In this document: piece by piece, positions 6,746 to 15,146 of the stretch | How positions within the stretch are numbered: position 1 is the stretch's first letter | Layout: every line of letters begins with the position of its first letter | Assembly: GCA_041639705.1 (NCBI GenBank) | Contig: JBEQBT010000056.1 | Span: 1 to 15,362, forward strand | Direction of reading: 5' to 3' | Origin: JARDZI01 sp041639705 | GTDB taxonomy: Bacteria > Bacillota > Clostridia > Clostridiales > Caloramatoraceae | DNA: 15,362 nt | Translations under genes and position numbers: made by a program | Notes under the pieces: model-generated | Databases searched by the model: none | The model's input: only the letters and a program-made list of their open reading frames with translations | What the model was told of the DNA's origin: nothing

Positions 6746-7873
6746 TCAATTCATTACATCAAGTGTGTCTGTCCAATAAAGTACATTAATACTCCTTGAG
6801 AAAACACTTTCCTCAGGAAAATCCCATACTTTTTCAGTTTTTCCTCCTTCAATGTTCATCTTATAAATGACCTGCATTTTTTCCAATTCATTTTCATTAT
6901 TTATTTCATATGATGCATATATAAGAGATTTTCCGCTTGATGAAAAAGCTGCCAAATATCCATTTCCTATTAAAGTGATTGTATCTTGTTCTAAATCAGC
7001 TAACTTTACATTATATTTAGCCACCCCATTTAATGTTACATAAGCAATTTTTGACCCATCAGGTGACCATACCACACTTTCGCCAACAATTGCATCGTTT
7101 GTATCTATTTCTTGAATAGTATTATCTGATAAATTTAATATAAATAGATTGTAGTTTCTATATTTATCACTTAAAAACGCAATTCTGGTTCCATCTGGTG
7201 AAATAACAGGATTTACATCATTTGAATCTGATTTTATGAGTCTAGTCTCAGTGTTTTCCTTTATAGAATAATTATGAATCTGGAACTTGCTGCTATTCTG
7301 ATCTGCTTTGGCATATATTATATTTTCATTGTCTATAAACGATATATGCTTTATGTCTCCAACCACATTTTTTATCCTTATTGGCTCATTCTCATTTACA
7401 TTCATATAATATAGTCTCTGCTTATACTGCTCATTATAATTAGGGTCATATTTAGGATAAGCATAAAAAGCTATTATTGAACCATCGCTTGAAAAGGATG
7501 GCTTTTGGGTAAGCCTAAAGCTATCTATAAGTAAGGCAGACTTTTTTTCATTTGCATTTAATAGATATATGCCCTTTTCCTCCTCATTTTTTGAATAAAA
7601 AACTAATTTATTACCAAAACCACTGGCTTTATCGTAGTCTCCCTTATATAGTTGTATAAGTTTTTTTCCAGTTAAATTTATGCTTGATATTTCTTTTTCC
7701 TGACCATATCTTCCATAAACTATGTAACCAGAATTATCAATGTCGTCAAAACTTGCAGAAAATATATCCTTCCCTTGACCTTCAACATCATTATTTGAAT
7801 TTTTATTACTCTTATTTTTGCATCCACTAAATAACATTAGAAAACAAATAAACAAGATTAGAATTTTTTTCAT
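6746..7873 (-). CDS. Lipoprotein with TolB-like beta-propeller repeats
   Basis: The 375-residue protein begins with MKKILILF, a hydrophobic stretch and the lipobox LFSGC, giving a lipidated Cys18 anchored on the outer face of the membrane. A polar Lys/Asn linker follows. The body holds repeated PD40/WD40-like blades: KPSFSSDGSIIAFYA, NPVISPDGTRIAFLSDK and SVVWSPDGSKIAYVT, plus degenerate copies, as in TolB and similar six- or seven-bladed propellers. Such domains usually bind proteins or sugars; no catalytic site is visible and no substrate can be assigned. The start at 7873 has AGGAGG (7882-7887) eight bases upstream, but this site lies inside a perfect 18-bp hairpin (7873-7931), which should affect translation. 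It follows the aminotransferase gene with a gap of 191 bases. Confidence 0.85.
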   Translation of the reverse strand: MKKILILFICFLMLFSGCKNKSNKNSNNDVEGQGKDIFSASFDDIDNSGYIVYGRYGQEKEISSINLTGKKLIQLYKGDYDKASGFGNKLVFYSKNEEEKGIYLLNANEKKSALLIDSFRLTQKPSFSSDGSIIAFYAYPKYDPNYNEQYKQRLYYMNVNENEPIRIKNVVGDIKHISFIDNENIIYAKADQNSSKFQIHNYSIKENTETRLIKSDSNDVNPVISPDGTRIAFLSDKYRNYNLFILNLSDNTIQEIDTNDAIVGESVVWSPDGSKIAYVTLNGVAKYNVKLADLEQDTITLIGNGYLAAFSSSGKSLIYASYEINNENELEKMQVIYKMNIEGGKTEKVWDFPEESVFSRSINVLYWTDTLDVMN

Positions 7874-7931
7874 TAATATAACCTCCTATGAAATAATTAC
7901 TTACTATTATTCCCATAGGAGGTTATATTAA
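7873..7931 (-). promoter_or_regulatory. Hairpin masking the lipoprotein ribosome binding site
   Basis: The 18-base arms 7873-7890 and 7914-7931 are perfectly complementary. Six more bases pair inside the 23-base spacer (AATAAT 7892-7897 with ATTATT 7906-7911). On the minus-strand RNA the downstream arm holds AGGAGG and reaches the A of the start codon; the upstream arm holds the matching CCTCCT. A transcript covering both arms would have its Shine-Dalgarno buried. There is no U-tract on either side, so it is not a standard terminator. Confidence 0.8.
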
Positions 7932-7951
7932 AACATGTTCTTGTTAAGCAA
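7922..7951 (-). promoter_or_regulatory. Candidate promoter overlapping the hairpin's upstream arm
   Basis: TTGCTT (7946-7951) and TATAAC (7922-7927) are 18 bases apart on the minus strand. The predicted start, near 7915, would leave almost the whole upstream arm out of the RNA and free the lipoprotein Shine-Dalgarno. The boxes are moderate matches, so this is a hypothesis. Confidence 0.4.
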
Positions 7952-8064
7952 ATGTTCAGTCATTAGCAAAAGAAATATCTAATAATATAAATTGGTAAAC
8001 TACTCCTTTGCTTAATATTAGTTCTGCAACATTATAAGCAGGATTACATTTAAGTATTAATAAC

Positions 8065-9525
8065 TCAAAACTTAAACCATTGCTCTATATTTTTTTTCTC
8101 TACAGAAGAATTTTTATTCTTGAACTCATTTGTGTTAGGTATATATGAGTAATCATTTCCCCACTCTTTTATATTTTCAACAGTGCTTTTAATTGAATCA
8201 ACAATATAATATATTTCTTCATCTGTCATTACAGGATGGGTAGATATTCTTGCCCATCCTGGCTTATGAGATAAATCTCCACTATCAATTAACCTTGTTA
8301 TTTTATTTGATTGGTTCTTGCTTATATTCAGCAAGTAATGCCCATATGTTCCTGCACAAGAGCATCCACCTCTTATCTGAATTCCAAAACGATCACTTAA
8401 TATTTTTATCAATAAATTATAATGAATATTATCAACATAGAAGGATAATATCCCTAAACGACTTGTAATATTATCTGCAAGAATATGTAGTCCTTTAATA
8501 TCTCTTAATTGTGTAAATAGAATGTTTATAATCTCCTTTTCTCTATTAAGCATGTTTTCCACTTTCATTTTTTCTTTAAGCTCAATGCACAAAGCTGTTC
8601 TTATGGCTTGCAAAAATCCAGGAGTTCCTCCATCCTCTCTAGATTCTATATCAGAAATGTACTTGTATTCTCCCCAGGGGTTTGTCCAATTTACTGTTCC
8701 GCCTCCAGGGTCATCTGGAGTATTATTTGAATATAATTTTGAATCAAATATTAATACTCCTGAAGAACCAGGACCGCCTAAAAATTTATGTGGTGAAAAA
8801 AATATTCCATCAAGTTTTTCATTTGAATTGTCTGGATGCATATTTATATTTACATAGGGAGCAGATGCTGCAAAATCAATAAAACAAATTCCATCATGTT
8901 CATGCATTATTTTTGCCATTTCATGATATGGAGTTTCAATGCCAGTAACATTTGAGCATGCAGTGAATGCACCAATTTTATATTTTCGATATGAATATTT
9001 TTTCAATAACTTATCTAAATTTTCCAAATCAACTAATCCCTGCTCATTTGGTTCTACACATATCACATCAGAATAAGTTTCAAGCCATGAAATTTGATTT
9101 GAATGATGCTCCATATGTGTAATAAAAATTACAGGCTTCATTTCATTGGGAACATCAATGTAATTACGTAGTTTTTCACTTATTCTTAAACCTAAAATAC
9201 GTTGAAGCTTATTAACAACTGATGTCACTCCAAAGCCAGCATTAATTATTGTATCACTTTTATAAGCATTAACATGTTTTTTTATTTTCTCACGTGCTAA
9301 ATTGTATGACTTTGTCATCAACATTCCTGTCTCACTAGATTGAGAATGCGTATTACCAACAAATGGACCAAAAGTGTTTCTTATTTTATCTTCAATAGGA
9401 CCATATAGTCTCCCACTTGCCGTCCAATCGCTATACACCATTTTCGTTTCACCATAGCAAGTATTAAAAGCTTGATTGTAGCCTATTGTGTTTTCTCTAA
9501 ACTCTTTAAAATAGTCCTCTAACAT
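8065..9525 (-). CDS. Class V aminotransferase-fold PLP enzyme (cysteine desulfurase-like)
   Basis: A 486-residue, fold-type I PLP protein of the NifS/SufS/Csd group. Seen in sequence: SDWTASGRLYGPIED near the start; THMEHHSN (136-143), whose His stacks on PLP in the family; CFIDFAASAP with Asp217, expected to contact the pyridine nitrogen; SPHKFLGGPGSSG with Lys247 as the Schiff-base lysine; and RGGCSCAGTYGH, with Cys388 or Cys390 at the place of the desulfurase catalytic cysteine. At 486 residues it is longer than the roughly 400 typical of IscS or SufS, with an extra C-terminal tail. No isc, suf or thiI gene is near, so its sulfur acceptor, if any, is unknown; it may instead be a selenocysteine lyase or a related enzyme. 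A purine-rich AAGGGGGTG precedes the ATG. There is no clear terminator between guaA and this gene, so some read-through from guaBA is likely. Confidence 0.85.
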   Translation of the reverse strand: MLEDYFKEFRENTIGYNQAFNTCYGETKMVYSDWTASGRLYGPIEDKIRNTFGPFVGNTHSQSSETGMLMTKSYNLAREKIKKHVNAYKSDTIINAGFGVTSVVNKLQRILGLRISEKLRNYIDVPNEMKPVIFITHMEHHSNQISWLETYSDVICVEPNEQGLVDLENLDKLLKKYSYRKYKIGAFTACSNVTGIETPYHEMAKIMHEHDGICFIDFAASAPYVNINMHPDNSNEKLDGIFFSPHKFLGGPGSSGVLIFDSKLYSNNTPDDPGGGTVNWTNPWGEYKYISDIESREDGGTPGFLQAIRTALCIELKEKMKVENMLNREKEIINILFTQLRDIKGLHILADNITSRLGILSFYVDNIHYNLLIKILSDRFGIQIRGGCSCAGTYGHYLLNISKNQSNKITRLIDSGDLSHKPGWARISTHPVMTDEEIYYIVDSIKSTVENIKEWGNDYSYIPNTNEFKNKNSSVEKKNIEQWFKF

Positions 9526-9544
9526 TGTACTTTCACCCCCTTAC

Positions 9545-9583
9545 AATATAATATAGCATAAACTATATATGAACTGTATTTAA
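9545..9583 (-). promoter_or_regulatory. AT-rich candidate promoter region of the aminotransferase gene
   Basis: The 153-base gap between guaA and this gene has overlapping promoter-like boxes on the minus strand: TTAAAT (9578-9583) with TATGCT (9555-9560) at 17 bases, and TTCATA (9568-9573) with TATATT (9545-9550) at 17 bases. The second would place the start inside the Shine-Dalgarno, so the first is preferred. Neither is a strong match. Confidence 0.3.
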
Positions 9584-9678
9584 TTTTTCCTCTGACTTTT
9601 GAAGCATATTATTGCTAGTTATGAATGCGCTCTATTGGGGAAAGTCCAGGGGATAGGTAAAAGATTTGTAATTCTTTC

Positions 9679-11211
9679 TTACTCCCACTCTATTGTTGCA
9701 GGAGGTTTACTTGTAACGTCGTACACTACTCTATTAATCCCCTTTACCTCATTAACTATTCTAGATGAAATAGCTCCAAGTATTTCATAGGGTATCTTAT
9801 ACCAATCAGAAGTCATACCATCAATGCTTTCAACTGCTCGGATGACTATTGCATGGGCATAGGTTCTCTCATCTCCCATGACTCCTACACTTTTTATATT
9901 AGGAAGCACAGTAAAGTACTGCCATATGCTTTTATCAAGCCCAGCCTTTTTGACTTCATCCCTTAAAATATAATCAGTATCCCTTAATAGTTCAAGCTTA
10001 TCCTCAGTTATTTCTCCAAGAATTCTAATAGCAAGACCAGGACCAGGAAATGGCTGCCTTGATACTATATATTCAGGAATGTCAAGCTTTCTTCCAACCT
10101 CCCTTACCTCATCCTTAAACAGTTCTCTAAGAGGTTCAATCAGCTTAAATTTCAAATCCTCAGGAAGTCCTCCAACATTATGGTGACTCTTAATTGTTGC
10201 AGAGCTTCCACTTCCACTCTCCACAACATCAGGATAGATAGTCCCTTGAACCAGGAATTCAGCTCCATCAAGCTTCCCTGCTTCCTCTTCAAATACCCTT
10301 ATAAACTCTTCACCTATTATTTTTCTCTTTTTCTCTGGTTCTGAAACTCCCTTAAGTTTATTTAAAAATCTATCCCTTGCATCCACCATTATTAAGTTAA
10401 TTTTGAACTTCTCATTAAATGTTTTATAAACCTCTTCTGCTTCCCCTTTTCTAAGTAGTCCATGGTCAACAAATATACATGTAAGCTGTTTTCCTATTGC
10501 CCTGTTGACTAGTATTGCAGCAACCGAGGAATCAACTCCACCTGAAAGGCCACATATTACCTGTTTATTTCCTACAGTTTCCTTAATAACTTTTACCTTA
10601 TCATCAATAAATGAAGTCATACTCCATGTACCCTTTAGATTACAAACTTTGAATAGAAAGTTTTCTATTATTTTATTGCCATATTCAGAGTGTCTAACCT
10701 CTGGATGAAACTGAACTCCATATATTTTTCGATTTTCATCAGCCATTGCTGCATTAGGACAGTTTTCACTTGATGCAATAACCTTAAATCCCTCAGGAAC
10801 TTTTGAAATATGGTCTGTATGACTCATCCAGCATATGCTTTCCTCTGGTATCCCATTAAATAATGGGCTTGAAATGTCTGCTTTGATCTTTGCATTACCA
10901 TACTCTCTAATTTCTGCGCCTTCAACATATCCGCCTAATTTTTTTGCAATCAACTGATCTCCGTAGCATATTCCAAGTATAGGAATACCCGAAGTAAACA
11001 GTTCCACTGAAACCTCAGGAGCATTTTTCTGATAAACACTGTTAGGTCCTCCTGTGAAAATTATTCCGTCAGGTTTTCTTGTAATAATACTTCTGACAGG
11101 GGTAGTATAGGGAAGTATTTCACAATACACATTAAACTCCCTAACTCTTCTTGCAATAAGCTGATTATATTGTCCTCCAAAGTCTATTATTAGAATTAAT
11201 TCCTTATCCAT
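9679..11211 (-). CDS. guaA: GMP synthase (glutamine-hydrolysing)
   Basis: The 510-residue protein makes GMP from XMP, ATP and glutamine in the cytoplasm. The N-terminal class I glutaminase domain has DFGGQYNQLIARRVRE (10-25), nucleophile Cys82 in LGICYGDQ (the usual Met before Gln is Asp here), and His169/Glu171 in FHPEV. The ATP-pyrophosphatase domain has the P-loop LSGGVDSS (222-229), and the C-terminal dimerisation domain has QPFPGPGLAIR and ends KPPATIEWE, as in full-length GuaA. Length is normal. The ATG is preceded four bases away by AGGAGG, which overlaps the guaB stop (TAGGAGG), so guaA is likely translationally coupled to guaB and shares its guanine riboswitch. Confidence 0.97.
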   Translation of the reverse strand: MDKELILIIDFGGQYNQLIARRVREFNVYCEILPYTTPVRSIITRKPDGIIFTGGPNSVYQKNAPEVSVELFTSGIPILGICYGDQLIAKKLGGYVEGAEIREYGNAKIKADISSPLFNGIPEESICWMSHTDHISKVPEGFKVIASSENCPNAAMADENRKIYGVQFHPEVRHSEYGNKIIENFLFKVCNLKGTWSMTSFIDDKVKVIKETVGNKQVICGLSGGVDSSVAAILVNRAIGKQLTCIFVDHGLLRKGEAEEVYKTFNEKFKINLIMVDARDRFLNKLKGVSEPEKKRKIIGEEFIRVFEEEAGKLDGAEFLVQGTIYPDVVESGSGSSATIKSHHNVGGLPEDLKFKLIEPLRELFKDEVREVGRKLDIPEYIVSRQPFPGPGLAIRILGEITEDKLELLRDTDYILRDEVKKAGLDKSIWQYFTVLPNIKSVGVMGDERTYAHAIVIRAVESIDGMTSDWYKIPYEILGAISSRIVNEVKGINRVVYDVTSKPPATIEWE

Positions 11212-11219
11212 ACGTCCTC

Positions 11220-12674
11220 CTACATTTCCCTAGAATAATTTGGTGCTTCTCTTGTAATATGAATATCATGTGGATGACTTTCCTTAAGTCCTGCAGAAGT
11301 CTGTACAACAAACACAGCCTTTTTCTTCAATTCATCAATAGTTCCAGTTCCACAATATCCCATGCCAGACCTTAAACCACCAATTAATTGATATATTGTA
11401 TCTGAAACAGCACCCTTGAATGCGACTCTTCCTTCTACACCCTCAGGAACGAGTTTTTTGTTACCCTCTTGGAAGTATCTGTCCTTACTTCCCCTTTGCA
11501 TTGCACTAATTGACCCCATTCCCCTGTACACCTTAAATCTTCTTCCCTGGTACAACTCTTCCTCTCCAGGGCTCTCTTCACAGCCTGCAAGCAATGAACC
11601 AATCATAACAACTGAAGCTCCTGCTCCAATGGATTTTACAACATCACCAGAGTATTTTACTCCTCCATCAGCAATTACTGGAATCCCAAACTTATCGGCC
11701 TCCTCTGAACAATCCATTACTGCAGTTAATTGAGGCACCCCAACTCCCGAAACAACACGAGTAGTACATATGGAGCCTGGTCCTATTCCAATTTTTACAC
11801 AATCAGCACCTGCATTTATCAAATCCATCACTGCCTGAGGTGTTGCCACATTTCCACCAATAACCTGAAGTTCAGGATATTTAGCTTTAATTGTCTTTAC
11901 GGCATTAAGCACTCCCTTGGAATGTCCATGGGCAGTATCAAGGACCACAATATTTACTCCTGCATTATATAAAGCAGTTACCCTATCCATCATATCAGCT
12001 GTTACTCCAACAGCAGCTCCAACTATTAGTCTTCCACTTTCATCCTTTGCAGAATTCGGGAATTTCTCCGCCTTTTCAATATCCTTAATTGTAATAAGAC
12101 CTTTTAAATTGAAATCCTCATCTACAATTGGAAGTTTTTCAATTTTGTGCTTTCTCAGTATTTGCTCAGCCTCTAATAGATTAGTTCCAACTGGAGCTGT
12201 AATAAGATTATCCCTTGTCATAACCTCCCCAATTCTTCTGCTTAGGTCCTTTTCAAACCTCATGTCTCTATTTGTAATAATACCAACCAACTTTTTATCC
12301 TTTACTATTGGTACACCAGATATTCTATATTTTGCCATAAGATTATCTGCATCTTCTATTAAATGGTCCTCTGTTAAGTGAAATGGATTTGTAATTACTC
12401 CATTTTCAGAACGCTTAACTCTATCAACCTCTGAGGCTTGTTCTTCAATTGACATATTCTTATGAATTATTCCAATTCCACCTTCTCTTGCAATTGCAAT
12501 TGCCATCTTGGCCTCTGTAACAGTATCCATGCCTGCACTCATGAGTGGAATATTAAGCTTAATTTTTTTAGTTAGATATGTTGTTGTATCAACATCCCTT
12601 GGAAGTACCTCAGAACTTTGAGGAACTAATAATACATCATCAAATGTATAAGCTTGCTTTAATATTTTTCCCAT
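11220..12674 (-). CDS. guaB: IMP dehydrogenase
   Basis: The 484-residue enzyme oxidises IMP to XMP with NAD, the committed step to guanine nucleotides. It has the TIM-barrel start AYTFDDVLLVPQ (8-19), an inserted pair of CBS domains (about 92-205; GVITNPFHLTEDHLI, then VMTRDNLITAPVGTNLLEA), the active-site loop GPGSICTTR with catalytic Cys303, IADGGVKYSGD in the phosphate site, and the mobile flap with Arg399-Tyr400. The CBS pair suggests allosteric control by adenine and guanine nucleotides. The start at 12674 has AGGAGG five bases upstream. It is the first gene of a guaBA operon whose leader carries a guanine riboswitch and terminator, so guanine should repress it. Confidence 0.97.
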   Translation of the reverse strand: MGKILKQAYTFDDVLLVPQSSEVLPRDVDTTTYLTKKIKLNIPLMSAGMDTVTEAKMAIAIAREGGIGIIHKNMSIEEQASEVDRVKRSENGVITNPFHLTEDHLIEDADNLMAKYRISGVPIVKDKKLVGIITNRDMRFEKDLSRRIGEVMTRDNLITAPVGTNLLEAEQILRKHKIEKLPIVDEDFNLKGLITIKDIEKAEKFPNSAKDESGRLIVGAAVGVTADMMDRVTALYNAGVNIVVLDTAHGHSKGVLNAVKTIKAKYPELQVIGGNVATPQAVMDLINAGADCVKIGIGPGSICTTRVVSGVGVPQLTAVMDCSEEADKFGIPVIADGGVKYSGDVVKSIGAGASVVMIGSLLAGCEESPGEEELYQGRRFKVYRGMGSISAMQRGSKDRYFQEGNKKLVPEGVEGRVAFKGAVSDTIYQLIGGLRSGMGYCGTGTIDELKKKAVFVVQTSAGLKESHPHDIHITREAPNYSREM

Positions 12675-12712
12675 ATTAACCTCCTAAATTTTCTATATAT
12701 AATATAATGTTC

Positions 12713-12750
12713 TACAATTCAGAGGCAGTTATCCATGCCCATGAATTGTA
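12713..12750 (-). promoter_or_regulatory. Extra hairpin in the guaB leader between attenuator and start
   Basis: A perfect 9-bp stem TACAATTCA/TGAATTGTA (12713-12721, 12742-12750) is followed, after a 2x2 internal loop, by GGCA/TGCC (12724-12727, 12736-12739). On the minus-strand RNA it contains ACTGCCTCT (plus strand 12721-12729), the exact complement of nine bases in the terminator's 3' arm (12805-12813). It could be a leader stabiliser or a competitor of the attenuator. Confidence 0.5.
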
Positions 12751-12786
12751 AATTGTATTTTTAAAATTGCATAACATAAATAATAT

Positions 12787-12838
12787 CAAAAAATAAAAAA
12801 GCACACTGCCTCTCCCTTTAGGAGTGAAGGCAATATGC
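12787..12838 (-). terminator. Riboswitch-controlled attenuator upstream of guaB
   Basis: On the minus strand GCATATTGCCT pairs with AGGCAGTGTGC (11 pairs, including two G-U), an inner CTCC/GGAG stem follows, and the hairpin (12801-12838) is followed by TTTTTTATTTTTT. The segment CTTCACTC in its 5' arm (12822-12829) can pair with GGGTGAGG at the aptamer's P1 3' strand (12855-12862), giving an antiterminator when guanine is absent. Confidence 0.9.
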
Positions 12839-12858
12839 AGGTAACACAAAATCACCTC

Positions 12859-12924
12859 ACCCATAGTCGGAAATTTTCGGTTTCCGGTAGATACTCCCGA
12901 ACCATATTATCGGATTATACGAGT
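12859..12924 (-). promoter_or_regulatory. Guanine-class purine riboswitch, guaBA leader
   Basis: The 66-base aptamer has P1 ACTCGTA/TATGGGT (12918-12924 with 12859-12865), the TATAAT J1/2 strand, P2 CCGA/TCGG with loop region AATATGG, J2/3 GTATCTACC, P3 CGGAAA/TTTCCG with loop CCGAAAA, and J3/1 GACTATG. C74 marks it as guanine-class. Deviations are A at the flipped-out position 48 and A for U in L3; U47 and U51 are kept. It acts through the terminator just downstream. Confidence 0.94.
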
Positions 12925-12958
12925 AAGCATTTACATTTTTATTTATATATTGTTTAGT

Positions 12959-12988
12959 ATTATAAGCCTTCAGTTCACTTTATGTCAA
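12959..12988 (-). promoter_or_regulatory. Consensus sigma-A promoter of guaBA
   Basis: TTGACA (12983-12988) and TATAAT (12959-12964), both perfect consensus, are separated by 18 bases on the minus strand. The predicted start, near 12952, is about 28 bases before the aptamer. The rest of the gap up to 13107 is AT-rich and shows nothing I can name. Confidence 0.85.
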
Positions 12989-13107
12989 TAGATATGAATG
13001 ATTTCCTTCATAATCATATACTTTTCATTAAAACTATAGTGAATTTTTTTTATTATTATATTTTAATAATACTACTTGAATGCTTTGGTACAGAGCCTTT
13101 ATTCCAC

Positions 13108-13136
13108 TTATTTAATTTTCTTAGCACAAATATAAT
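13108..13136 (+). promoter_or_regulatory. Weak candidate promoter of the HD-GYP gene
   Basis: TATAAT (13131-13136) is a perfect -10 box, with a poor -35 match, TTATTT (13108-13113), 17 bases upstream. It is divergent from the guaBA promoter. Confidence 0.4.
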
Positions 13137-13188
13137 CATAAAATATTAAGCAAAATTTCAATTGGCTTTAGTAATAGGAGGTGCTTTA

Positions 13189-15141
13189 TTGAAATTAAAA
13201 ACAATTTCAATTATTAAGCTATTTAAAAGAACTGTAATAGTAAACCTTGCAATGATACTATCTATTATTATATTTCTTGCTATATTGCTTTTTAATATGA
13301 TGAATAATAATTATGAAAGTAGAGAGATTATTAATATATTAGGTAATCAGAGAGCATTAACTCAGTCAATGGCGAAAAACTCTACAAGAATATATACACT
13401 TTTAGATTCATTAGCTGATAATCATTATATAGGAACTAGAGAAAGTATTATTGAAAAAATATCAGAATCCCAAAATAAATTAATCAAGGATAGAGATAAT
13501 TTCAATAGGGTTTTTAGTTCTTTAAGGTCAGGATATATTGATACTGACAGTAAAAGAATTGAGTTTAAGTATTCATTACCAGCAATAAATACTGAGATAA
13601 CTAAAATAAACAATATATGGCCTGAATTCTCAAAATCTGTAGATACGGTTGCTAATGCTGAGTCCATAAATAATCAAGTTGCAAATTCTGCAGTGTTTAT
13701 TAATGAAAATAATGAGAAACTGTTTAACTCAAGTGACTTAATTACTGGAACTATTGTAAATGAATCTAAGAACAAATCTTTTATGCAAATAAGTATATTG
13801 TCTTTATTATTAGTACTATGCTTTATAATTTTAATCTTTTCATTATTTAATCTTAGTAAATATATAATATTGCCATTAGATGAACTCTACAAGGGTATAT
13901 CTCAAATGAATATACTTAGTGGAGATATGAATAAAAGGTTTGAATCAACCTCACCTTTAATGCTTCCCATTACATCAGAAGTAAATGAGGTTTTTGAAAA
14001 GCTAAATAAATTAATTTCATTAATCGAAAATATTAATGATAATAACTCATTTAACGAAATACTAACATACATATACAAATCCTTTTCTACATTTATTCCT
14101 TATACATACATAGGAATTGCATTGATTACAGAGGATAAGAAACAATTGAAAGCCTCCTATGGTATATCCTCCAAAAAACTTCCTGGGATACCAGAGAATT
14201 TATTAGGGCATACAGCTCTAATAGCTGAGACAAGCTTAGGTAAGGTCATAGAAACAGGCGTTCCAAGAGTAATAAACGATCTTGAAGAATATACTTCAAA
14301 AAGACCAGTCAGAACCTATAATGAAATAATACTTAATGCAGGAATAAAAGCATCAATAACCCTGCCATTGAAATTTAATAATAAACCAATAGGGATAATA
14401 TTTTTCTCCAGTGATAAAAAGAACGTTTACAAGGATGAACACACTAACTTTCTTAAAACCATTACAAACAGTATTGCAATATCATTCCAAAATAACATAT
14501 TTATAAACGAATTGCTGTATAGCAGTATTCTTGCTCTTGCAAAGCTTGCAGAGTCAAGGGATGAGGACACTGGAGATCATCTTCAAAGAATGAAGATGTA
14601 TTCTAGATCAATAGCACAATTTTTATACGAAGAGAGTATTTACAAGGATCAAATTACCACTGAATTCATGGATAACATAGAAAAATTCAGCCCCCTTCAT
14701 GACATTGGCAAGGTGGGAATCCCAGATGCAATATTATTAAAACCCGCAAAATTAACTCTAGAGGAATTTGAAATTATGAAGCAGCATGCTGTCTATGGTG
14801 GACTAGTGCTTAGGGCAGCAGATGAAAACTTGATGAAAAATGGCGGTTCATTATTTAAGCTTGGTATTGAGATAGCAGAAGGGCATCATGAAAAATGGAA
14901 TGGAACAGGTTACCCAAAGGGTAAAAAAAGTAAGGAAATTCCACTTAGTGCCAGAATTGTAGCAGTTGCAGATGTTTTTGATGCATTAACCAGTAGAAGA
15001 CCCTATAAAGAACCTTTTTCAATAGAAGCTTCCTATGACATAATAACAAAGGACAGTGGAAAACATTTTGATCCTGAAATTATAAAAGTGTTTGAAAAAA
15101 ATAAAAAAAGAATAGCAAACCTATATCATAGCTTTCAATAA
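13189..15141 (+). CDS. Membrane sensor with GAF and HD-GYP domains (putative c-di-GMP phosphodiesterase)
   Basis: I choose the TTG at 13189 because AGGAGG (13176-13181) lies seven bases upstream; an in-frame TTG at 13162 has no such site. The 650-residue product has a membrane segment at about 15-36, an extracytoplasmic helical region containing NQRALTQSMAKNSTRI (similar to PilJ/NIT-type sensor domains), a second membrane segment at about 200-221, a HAMP-like linker to about 275, a GAF domain (about 290-430) and a C-terminal HD-GYP domain (about 446-645). The catalytic motifs are complete: RDEDTGDHLQR, LHDIGK with His504/Asp505, and HHEKWNGTGYP (566-576). HD-GYP proteins hydrolyse cyclic dinucleotides, usually c-di-GMP. 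No GGDEF domain is present. It is divergent from guaBA, with no evident functional tie beyond GMP-derived signalling. The ligand of the sensor regions is unknown. Confidence 0.9.
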   Translation: MKLKTISIIKLFKRTVIVNLAMILSIIIFLAILLFNMMNNNYESREIINILGNQRALTQSMAKNSTRIYTLLDSLADNHYIGTRESIIEKISESQNKLIKDRDNFNRVFSSLRSGYIDTDSKRIEFKYSLPAINTEITKINNIWPEFSKSVDTVANAESINNQVANSAVFINENNEKLFNSSDLITGTIVNESKNKSFMQISILSLLLVLCFIILIFSLFNLSKYIILPLDELYKGISQMNILSGDMNKRFESTSPLMLPITSEVNEVFEKLNKLISLIENINDNNSFNEILTYIYKSFSTFIPYTYIGIALITEDKKQLKASYGISSKKLPGIPENLLGHTALIAETSLGKVIETGVPRVINDLEEYTSKRPVRTYNEIILNAGIKASITLPLKFNNKPIGIIFFSSDKKNVYKDEHTNFLKTITNSIAISFQNNIFINELLYSSILALAKLAESRDEDTGDHLQRMKMYSRSIAQFLYEESIYKDQITTEFMDNIEKFSPLHDIGKVGIPDAILLKPAKLTLEEFEIMKQHAVYGGLVLRAADENLMKNGGSLFKLGIEIAEGHHEKWNGTGYPKGKKSKEIPLSARIVAVADVFDALTSRRPYKEPFSIEASYDIITKDSGKHFDPEIIKVFEKNKKRIANLYHSFQ

Positions 15142-15146
15142 CCTTT

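Noticed and set aside
7873..7931. Intrinsic terminator of the aminotransferase gene
   Set aside because: No U-tract follows on either strand, and the downstream arm contains the next gene's Shine-Dalgarno and start.
13162..13188. Upstream TTG start for the HD-GYP protein
   Set aside because: No ribosome binding site precedes it, and the AGGAGG at 13176-13181 lies within it, correctly spaced for the TTG at 13189.
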